From an uncultured Bacteroidales bacterium (GTDB lineage Bacteria; Bacteroidota; Bacteroidia; Bacteroidales; Paludibacteraceae), in assembly GCA_902799875.1 (NCBI GenBank), contig CADCCH010000050.1:1-13114 (forward strand): 13,114 bases of DNA. The letters run 5' to 3'. Position 1 is the first letter of the stretch. Each line of letters opens with the position of its first letter. Both the position numbers and the translations under genes were made by a program. Below the pieces are notes generated by a model that had not been told where the DNA came from, did no database searches, and saw only the letters and a program-made list of their open reading frames with translations. Below, piece by piece: positions 9,601 to 13,114 of the stretch.

Positions 9601-9927
9601 AAATACCCGTATAACCTGATGAGCATGCAAGAGAGTCTGGCAGCCACCAACCCGCTTAACCGTTTCACACTGGATGCATCCGTAGGTAAGCTGCTCTATC
9701 TGCCGAATCGTCAGTCGTTGTCCATCAACCTGTCGATCACGAACTTGACCAACAACACGCACTTCAAGACAGGTGGTTACCAACAAGCCCGTCTGCCGCG
9801 TGCCGTACGTCAGGGTCAACCGGACTACCAGAACTCCGTTATTACGGCTAACGCATGGAAGTATCCGTCCAAGTACTACTACGCTTGGGGTATCAACTTC
9901 TTCTTGACAGTAACTTATAAATTCTAA
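6604..9927 (+). CDS. TonB-dependent outer-membrane receptor with N-terminal carboxypeptidase-regulatory-like domain
   Basis: This protein of 1107 residues is a probable energy-coupled outer-membrane importer. A signal peptide spans residues 1-20, ending A-F-A before ETSL. A CarboxypepD_reg-like beta-sandwich covers about 23-100 (LKGRVIDDATQLPVVGAKVT, then NANGDF). An unusual acidic and serine-rich linker runs from about 104 to 140 (LTEEEMSDDEG, then QAQASSSSAST). A plug-like domain follows (YRNRGYESKTETYYIEGLPF, GFGGIGQMTN), and the remainder is a long beta-barrel rich in aromatic residues, ending in phenylalanine (TVTYKF), as outer-membrane barrels do. The next gene, five bases downstream, encodes a lipoprotein in the place where SusC-like receptors have SusD, but that protein is DUF5689-like, not SusD. 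Substrate is unknown. No clear promoter is visible in the 43-base gap upstream. Confidence 0.88.
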   Translation: MRNKLFSLVFLLAIALTAFAETSLKGRVIDDATQLPVVGAKVTLANQNISTTTNANGDFLLLYLDPMDEEVLVEADGFVPALELIAIRENQANEMEPIILHQDIVSQQQDEILLNLTEEEMSDDEGRSQAQASSSSASTDVFNATTSFAWSTARYRNRGYESKTETYYIEGLPFNSAERGQFNYSAMGGLNDASRYKEVLNPMEASNFGFGGIGQMTNYMMGATRYAQGWKVGVAGTNRNYKARLNATYSTGLMNNGWAVTAQLAYRFSPYIDTKGILGEGIKYYSLGYFLTAERVWDNARLKLITFGAPTERGQNAAVTQEVYDLTGSIYYNPYWGHQNGKMRNSRIVKSYDPTFIAAYEWKIDDMQRLKAAVGYHYSMYSNSALNYYNAPDPRPDYYRNMPSFYWDGQIANPYYDSSSDQLYDADGKLYGWGLFIGEDMNGNSLGSAFVGDDGNLVGPSINKEEYNRLVNLWKNRDDKTTQIDWSNLYAANYSNNIQNPKGSARYILERRHNDIQEATAMLNYQNTQYEHLKMTAGLEGRFSQGIHYKTIDDLLGGNQWIDIDAFADRDIKDLASNSGFTQSDIANVVKNEIRDGYNNVITDTKRHFGYDYRINLGMLRGWFQNEWTFNEVDVYYALALNFTTMQRSTNMYNGRAWYLTTLAMQHDAKNGTDTYWRYLGHKALKQMENGQVNAPGNILVGDAHYFFDPAFKAGVVYKINGRNRLKLNALAETVAPYARDAYISQRVHDRVVAPIYTHDNAKDLKQFYAASEKVVSTDLTYEFNYPIVRGRVTGFFTQSWDGTELNGYYDDEARTFVNQAMTGIDKRYLGVEAALAFKLGNYFTLTGVASVGDYRYTSDAMSVTSAENGMPMTKDFSDQSLVFETTDKVLLKGLRLSTGPQVNASLKLSFFHSKMWFADLTLNYHDWNYLSVAPSRRMQGLFTGRRVDGTSVNGWFGDAYANAIQTTDNRESSSEIDENGNVTYSDNTVLDQYGVPVLKYPYNLMSMQESLAATNPLNRFTLDASVGKLLYLPNRQSLSINLSITNLTNNTHFKTGGYQQARLPRAVRQGQPDYQNSVITANAWKYPSKYYYAWGINFFLTVTYKF

Positions 9928-9932
9928 GCACT

Positions 9933-11150
9933 ATGAGAAAGTCTATTTATACTTATGCAATGTTGTTGGCAATGCCTCTCATTGCCCTGATGACCTCTTG
10001 TGAACCCCGTGCCTACACGATGGAGGATGTTATCCTCACAGAGGAAACACGACTGCTGGAAGCGCTGAAGAACGATAATCCGGAGGGTTATACGATCTAT
10101 AACATCGATGATTTTATGGATAAGTTTATGACCACCGAACAGGGTAATTTTATGAGCGACTCTTCGCTTTACCGTACCCGTTCAAAACACGGCAACATCT
10201 ACTTATTCGCTATCGACACCTTACCTATTAACGGTCAAGGTATCTATATCCGCGGACGTATTGCTACCGATGACTACGGTGGAAACTTCTACAAATCGCT
10301 TGTGATTCAACAAGTCAATGATTGGTCCAAAGAAGGTCATCCTACCATCGATCAGCAGTGTTTGCGTATCTCTGTGGATCTGGGTTCTGCCAACGGTATG
10401 TACCCGCAAGGTGCTGAGATCCTGATCCGTTGTAACGGCATGGCTATCGGCCGTTATGCGAACGAACCGCAGTTGTGCGTTCCCTCGTATAACAATAATA
10501 TCTATGCCAGCTCTGCTACGGAGAAGACCGGTTGGGCTCCGGGACGTATCCCGTCTGACCAGTTCCGTAAAGCGACCAGTATGATCGGCACACCCGATAA
10601 GAGCAAACTGGTATACGACGAGATGACTTTGGCCGAGTTGAATACCAAGTACATCTCGCAATACAAAGATATTGTAGGTGCGCGTAAGATTGATGGTCGT
10701 CTGGTGAAGATTACCGGTGTACACTTCAACGGCGAGTATGAAACACAAAACGACGGTGCAGCTAAATGTACCCGTTATCTGGCCGATTCGACCGAGGTAG
10801 GAAACCCTGAGTTAGATCAGAATGCCTGCACCTTTGGTCCGACCACCGGTAACGTCGGCTTCCCGCAGTCCCGTTATGTGAAGGATGATGCCAAGAACAA
10901 GGTGCTGATCAGTACATCCGAGTATGCGCGTTATGCTTACTATTATCTCCCGGGTGCCAAATATGTCGGCTCTATCACCGGTGTACTCGGCTATTACATG
11001 GATAACGGCAAGTATGACCCGAAAAAGAGTAACTGGTCTATCACTCCTTGTAACTTAGGTGATATTCTGCCGGAAACTCAGAAAGAGGACGCCAACCCAC
11101 GTTGGATCCCGACAGAGTGGAAGTTAGGCGTTCCCCAACCGGAAGACTAA
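9933..11150 (+). CDS. Outer-membrane or periplasmic lipoprotein, DUF5689-like
   Basis: The protein of 405 residues starts with a lipoprotein signal peptide: a basic start (MRKS), a hydrophobic core, and the lipobox L-M-T-S-C with lipidated Cys23. An acidic residue follows at +2 (C-E-P-R), compatible with surface export signals in Bacteroidetes, though this is weak evidence. The body resembles DUF5689: a YTIYNIDDFM segment, then IYIRGRIATDDYGGNFYKSL, LRISVDLGSANGMYPQGAEI and a glycine-rich turn region, as in a beta-barrel binding fold. A later segment (RLVKITGVHF) may be a second copy of a similar fold. No catalytic motif is visible. Its position five bases after the TonB-dependent receptor suggests it works as the receptor's surface partner. 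The assignment is from memory of family patterns and should be checked by profile search. Confidence 0.7.
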   Translation: MRKSIYTYAMLLAMPLIALMTSCEPRAYTMEDVILTEETRLLEALKNDNPEGYTIYNIDDFMDKFMTTEQGNFMSDSSLYRTRSKHGNIYLFAIDTLPINGQGIYIRGRIATDDYGGNFYKSLVIQQVNDWSKEGHPTIDQQCLRISVDLGSANGMYPQGAEILIRCNGMAIGRYANEPQLCVPSYNNNIYASSATEKTGWAPGRIPSDQFRKATSMIGTPDKSKLVYDEMTLAELNTKYISQYKDIVGARKIDGRLVKITGVHFNGEYETQNDGAAKCTRYLADSTEVGNPELDQNACTFGPTTGNVGFPQSRYVKDDAKNKVLISTSEYARYAYYYLPGAKYVGSITGVLGYYMDNGKYDPKKSNWSITPCNLGDILPETQKEDANPRWIPTEWKLGVPQPED

Positions 11151-11153
11151 TCA

Positions 11154-11636
11154 ATGAACTGGCTGGACGTCTTATTAGTTCTGCCGCTTCTCTTCGGCCT
11201 CATCCGAGGCCTGATGCGCGGGCTTATCTCCGAGATCATCGCCATCGTGGTGGTGATACTCGGAGTGCTCGGCGCACGTTTCGGTGCTCCGGCTTTCTCC
11301 GGTTGGCTGTTAAGTCAGTTCGCGTGGCCACAAGGCGTGTGTGACGTCGTGGCGTATATCCTGCTTTTTTTAGCAATAGCAATCGTGCTTGCGATTGTCG
11401 CCAAGTTGCTCAATAAGTTCATGAAAGCCATCCATCTGGGCTGGGCGAATCGTTTGGCAGGAGGACTGTTCGGTACCGCCAAATATGCACTCATCGTGTT
11501 AGTTGTGGTCTTTGCGATGGACCGTACCAACGATGCTTTTCATTGGCTGGATGAAGCACCGGTAGTGAACGAATCGATTGTTTATCCCTATATGGTACAA
11601 GCTACCGATGCGCTATTATCTTTCGCTGGGAAGTAA
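11154..11636 (+). CDS. CvpA-family inner-membrane protein
   Basis: The 160-residue protein is very hydrophobic and begins MNWLDVLLVLPLLFGLIRG, the typical CvpA start with a conserved G-x-x-R-G/G-L-I-S-E region between the first two membrane segments. Likely membrane spans are about 5-20, 24-45, 61-85 and 100-121. CvpA proteins are named for colicin V production in E. coli and have been linked to envelope homeostasis; the molecular activity is not settled. It starts three bases after the lipoprotein stop, and its last 29 bases overlap folK, so it belongs to the same transcript. Confidence 0.85.
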   Translation: MNWLDVLLVLPLLFGLIRGLMRGLISEIIAIVVVILGVLGARFGAPAFSGWLLSQFAWPQGVCDVVAYILLFLAIAIVLAIVAKLLNKFMKAIHLGWANRLAGGLFGTAKYALIVLVVVFAMDRTNDAFHWLDEAPVVNESIVYPYMVQATDALLSFAGK

Positions 11637-12030
11637 CCTCGGTGACCGGGAACAAACGCTGCAAGAAGCGGTAAGACGCATCGGGCAGCAGATTGGAACA
11701 GTGACGCGCTGTTCTTCTTTTTTCTACTCCGAGCCTTGGGGATTTGTCTCCCCTAACCCGTTCTGTAACCTCTGCTGCGCTGTAGAGACGAAGATGCCAC
11801 CGATGGAGGTGCTGACTGCCACACAAAAGATAGAGCGCGAATTGGGTCGTACGCACAAGTCCGATCACGGACAATATGCTGATCGCGTGATTGATATTGA
11901 TATCATTCGTGCATTCGATGAGGCACAAAAAGAAATAGTGAGCAACAATCCGTTACTCACTATACCCCATCCTCTTTATCCACAACGCGAATTCGTTGTT
12001 ATTCCCCTTCGCGAAATTGGCGGAGAGTGA
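11608..12030 (+). CDS. folK: 2-amino-4-hydroxy-6-hydroxymethyldihydropteridine diphosphokinase (HPPK)
   Basis: FolK transfers pyrophosphate from ATP to 6-hydroxymethyl-dihydropterin in folate synthesis. I place the start at the ATG at 11608 because it gives MRYYLSLGSNLGDREQTL, matching the conserved HPPK N-terminus. The ATG at 11578 would add ten residues that look like out-of-frame cvpA sequence. Other conserved parts are FYSEPWGF, the F-C-N-L segment, the ATP-binding acidic region with ADRVIDIDII (D-x-D magnesium ligands), and IPHPLYPQREFVVIPLREI near the end. The 140 residues are slightly shorter than many homologues. It overlaps cvpA by 29 bases in another frame. The last codons (GGC GGA GAG TGA) lie inside a 19-base repeat of the tRNA-Ser 3' end, so the C-terminus may have been altered by whatever created that repeat. 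Confidence 0.92.
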   Translation: MRYYLSLGSNLGDREQTLQEAVRRIGQQIGTVTRCSSFFYSEPWGFVSPNPFCNLCCAVETKMPPMEVLTATQKIERELGRTHKSDHGQYADRVIDIDIIRAFDEAQKEIVSNNPLLTIPHPLYPQREFVVIPLREIGGE

Positions 12031-12047
12031 GGGATTCGGACGCCGCC
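12019..12047. repeat. Imperfect hairpin 1, over the folK stop
   Basis: GGCGG at 12019-12023 can pair with CCGCC at 12043-12047, enclosing the tRNA-derived repeat. An alternative pairing of AATTGGCG (12015-12022) with CGCCAATT (12055-12062) uses overlapping bases, so the two would compete. No T-tract follows, so this is not a standard terminator. Confidence 0.45.
12020..12038 (+). repeat. Direct repeat copy 1: duplicate of tRNA-Ser 3' end, over the folK stop
   Basis: These 19 bases are identical to 12165-12183, which contain the 3' acceptor strand and part of the T-arm of the tRNA-Ser gene. The match stops one base beyond (G here, A in the tRNA copy). This copy includes the last two codons and the stop codon of folK. 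No other part of a tRNA is recognisable beside it, so it is a fragment, not a second gene. Confidence 0.85.
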
Positions 12048-12076
12048 TTGGGTTCGCCAATTCCCCCGAAACCCAA
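12048..12076. repeat. Imperfect hairpin 2
   Basis: TTGGGTT at 12048-12054 is the exact reverse complement of AACCCAA at 12070-12076, with a 15-base loop. It abuts hairpin 1 and overlaps the first bases of hairpin 3. Confidence 0.45.
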
Positions 12077-12099
12077 CAAGCTGCCGCTGGCACCTTGTT
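12075..12099. repeat. Hairpin 3, ten base pairs with a symmetric C-C mismatch
   Basis: AACAAG (12075-12080) pairs with CTTGTT (12094-12099). After one C-C mismatch, TGCC (12082-12085) pairs with GGCA (12089-12092) around a GCT loop. On the plus strand it is followed by an A-rich run and on the minus strand by a G-rich run, so it is not a terminator in either direction. Confidence 0.6.
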
Positions 12100-12114
12100 C
12101 AAAGAAATAAAGAG

Positions 12115-12160
12115 CGATTTGCTTGCTTGAGTAAACTCAGACAGACAAATCGTCCTTTTT
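12115..12160 (+). terminator. Rho-independent terminator, probably bidirectional (folK and tRNA-Ser)
   Basis: CGATTTG at 12115-12121 pairs with CAAATCG at 12146-12152, and the interior continues the stem with two mismatches to TGAGT/ACTCA. On the plus strand the stem is followed closely by a T-tract at 12156-12160 and further T-rich sequence, which would end the long operon finishing with folK. Read on the minus strand, the same stem is followed by a T-rich stretch (complement of the A-rich 12100-12114), so it could also end the tRNA-Ser transcript. Confidence 0.78.
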
Positions 12161-12164
12161 CTTT

Positions 12165-12183
12165 GCGGAGAGTGAGGGATTCG
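12165..12183 (+). repeat. Direct repeat copy 2, inside the tRNA-Ser gene
   Basis: This is the tRNA copy of the 19-base exact repeat also found at 12020-12038. It covers the discriminator base, the 3' acceptor strand and part of the T-arm of the minus-strand tRNA-Ser gene, plus one flanking base. Start-to-start spacing is 145 bases. The 3' end of a tRNA gene is a common target of site-specific integrases, which makes an attachment-site-like origin conceivable. Confidence 0.85.
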
Positions 12184-12254
12184 AACCCCCGGTACGACGT
12201 AATGCGTACACCGCATTTCGAGTGCGGCACTTTCGACCACTCAGTCAACTCTCC
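12166..12254 (-). tRNA. tRNA-Ser (anticodon CGA)
   Basis: On the minus strand the gene folds as a class II tRNA of 89 bases. The acceptor stem is GGAGAGT (12254-12248) with ACTCTCC (12173-12167) and discriminator G. The D-arm lies around GAGTGGTCGAA. The anticodon stem CCGCA/TGCGG encloses loop CTCGAAA, with anticodon CGA at 12218-12220 that reads UCG codons. The long variable arm, with GTACG/CGTAC pairing, is typical of serine tRNAs, and the T-arm contains GGTTCGAAT. The 3' CCA is not encoded (GCAA follows), so it must be added after transcription. Confidence 0.95.
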
Positions 12255-12390
12255 TCGCTTACACTAACACTCGCGTGACTGCGCGTTTCACGCTTGTATA
12301 ACGCTACGTGTTGTGCTACGCTCTCCCCATCGACTATCGCTCCGCTAGCAGTCGCTGGGGGCCCCGGTAAAAAGGCTATAAGCGGAAAGC
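12255..12390 (-). other. Structured leader between promoter and tRNA-Ser; possible small RNA
   Basis: No gene is visible in this 136-base stretch, which lies between a strong minus-strand promoter and the tRNA. It holds a long hairpin at 12325-12360: CCCCATCGACT with AGTCGCTGGGG, one mismatch, and a smaller GCT/AGC stem in the loop. A shorter stem, GCGTGA/TCACGC, lies around 12274-12294, and there are two copies of GCTACG near 12303-12321. It is probably transcribed as the 5' leader of the pre-tRNA. A separate small RNA is possible, but I recognise no known family. Confidence 0.45.
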
Positions 12391-12395
12391 GGGTG

Positions 12396-12427
12396 CAAAG
12401 GTACTGCTTTTTTTTGAATTGTGCAAA
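12396..12427 (-). promoter_or_regulatory. Bacteroidetes-type promoter reading towards tRNA-Ser
   Basis: On the minus strand, TTTG (complement of 12424-12427) is followed after 20 bases by TACCTTTG (complement of 12396-12403) and then CACC. This fits the Bacteroidetes sigma factor pattern of a -33 TTTG and a -7 TANNTTTG. Transcription would start near 12390 and run leftward through the leader into tRNA-Ser. A run of A residues fills the spacer. It lies just downstream of the YitT gene stop. Confidence 0.75.
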
Positions 12428-12444
12428 TAAATTCGTAAAAAAAC

Positions 12445-13114
12445 TTATTTTGCCTTGATTTTATCGAATCCGGAACCAAACACACCGCGCACATCGGCTA
12501 TCGATACAAGCGCATTCGGGTCGATATCATGTACCAGCTTGAACACCAACGAACTCTCGGGTTTGCGTACCAGCACAGAGATCACCTTCACAGGTTGCTG
12601 CGAGTACCAGCCCGTACCGTCGAGTACCGTCACGCCGCGGTTCACGGTCTTGTTGATCTCCGTCGCTATCTCGTCGTATTTGGACGAATAAATCAGGAAA
12701 TGCACGGAGCGATGCAAGCGCGCGATGATCCAGTCCACAGCGACCGTATAGGAGATCGTCATGCATACACCGTAGAGCACACGCTTGATCTGCAGGTAAA
12801 CGGGATTGCCGCCTTCCGCCAGCATACTCTCCGGGAGCGGCAGGAAGAACGCCGAAGCGATGATGATGATGTCGCAGAGCAGCATGATGTTGCCCAGCGA
12901 GATATTATGATAGTGATTCACTATCATCGCCACGATATCCGTGCCTCCCGACGAACCTTTTGCAGCCAGCACGATACCCAGACTGAGACCAAAGACAAAT
13001 CCGCCGATGATAGCTCCCAACCACGGGTCCGCGATGATGGGTTCAGGCAAGATTGGAATGACGCGATACCAGAAAGTGATTGCCGCCACGCCGACCATCG
13101 TGCGGATACAGAAG
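12445..13114 (-). CDS. YitT-family membrane protein (DUF161/DUF2179), N-terminus cut by window edge
   Basis: The frame stays open to the right edge, and the codons before the ATG at 13098 (F-C-I-R-T) continue it, so the true start lies outside the window. About 222 residues are visible of a family usually near 280-300. The membrane part shows the conserved AIIGGFVFGLSLGIVLAAKG and the SSGGTDIVAMI signature, followed by further membrane spans (MLLCDIIIIASAFFLPL; a later span around VLYGVCMTISYTVAVDWII). The C-terminal cytoplasmic DUF2179 domain has GVTVLDGTGWYSQ, then IDPNALVSIADVRGVFGSGF. The biochemical role of YitT proteins is not established. The gene ends with TAA followed directly by a T7 run on its own strand, but I see no clear hairpin before it. 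Confidence 0.88.
   Translation of the reverse strand, partial: FCIRTMVGVAAITFWYRVIPILPEPIIADPWLGAIIGGFVFGLSLGIVLAAKGSSGGTDIVAMIVNHYHNISLGNIMLLCDIIIIASAFFLPLPESMLAEGGNPVYLQIKRVLYGVCMTISYTVAVDWIIARLHRSVHFLIYSSKYDEIATEINKTVNRGVTVLDGTGWYSQQPVKVISVLVRKPESSLVFKLVHDIDPNALVSIADVRGVFGSGFDKIKAK

Noticed and set aside
11578..11607. Upstream ATG for folK
   Set aside because: The ten extra residues do not resemble the HPPK N-terminus, while the ATG at 11608 begins exactly at the conserved region.
12020..12110. A second tRNA gene starting from the repeated 3' end
   Set aside because: Only the 3' acceptor strand and part of the T-arm match. No anticodon arm or matching 5' acceptor strand is found to the right before the terminator stem.
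12325..12360. Terminator upstream of tRNA-Ser
   Set aside because: The stem is strong but no T-tract follows it on either strand, and it lies between a promoter and the tRNA, where termination would silence the gene.
1..13114. CRISPR array, transposase, phage, toxin-antitoxin or defence genes
   Set aside because: I looked for spaced repeats, integrase or transposase motifs and small two-gene modules on both strands and saw none; all large frames are accounted for by other families.

Overview
The window looks like a chromosomal segment of an uncultured member of the Bacteroidales. The reasons are a TonB-dependent receptor followed by a DUF5689-type lipoprotein, a multi-domain DUF1573 periplasmic protein, starts without recognisable Shine-Dalgarno sequences, and a Bacteroidetes-type promoter (TTTG, 20 bases, TANNTTTG). 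Most of it is ordinary housekeeping DNA with roughly mid-50s % GC and a strong preference for CGT/CGC arginine codons.

Layout. Bases 1-410 hold a fragment of a Gfo/Idh/MocA-family oxidoreductase on the minus strand, cut by the window edge on one side. At about 390-414 it meets, without any intergenic DNA, the middle of a RelA/SpoT-type (p)ppGpp enzyme on the plus strand. Neither gene is complete there, so this is a rearrangement breakpoint or, more likely, a chimeric contig join. From 414 to 12030 all genes are on the plus strand and tightly packed: rel (C-terminal half), a secreted DUF1573 protein, meaB, dnaB, asnS, a TonB-dependent receptor, a DUF5689-like lipoprotein, cvpA and folK. Gaps are mostly 0-15 bases, with 72 before dnaB and 43 before the receptor. 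The run ends in a strong hairpin with a T-tract at 12115-12160.

From 12019 to 12440 lies a structured non-coding stretch. A tRNA-Ser(CGA) gene is on the minus strand at 12166-12254. Its last 19 bases are repeated exactly at the folK stop codon, 145 bases away, and several hairpins fill the interval. A convincing promoter at 12396-12427 reads leftward towards the tRNA but lies about 136 bases upstream of it, leaving a hairpin-rich leader. The rest is a minus-strand YitT-family membrane protein, cut by the right window edge.

How the genes work together. dnaB, asnS, folK, rel and tRNA-Ser are growth functions. meaB serves B12-dependent methylmalonyl-CoA mutase, part of the succinate-propionate route common in Bacteroidales. 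The receptor and lipoprotein form a probable outer-membrane uptake pair of unknown substrate. I see no CRISPR array, phage module, transposase or defence system. The most unusual parts are the breakpoint at about 400 and the tRNA-associated repeat and hairpin region at 12019-12390.
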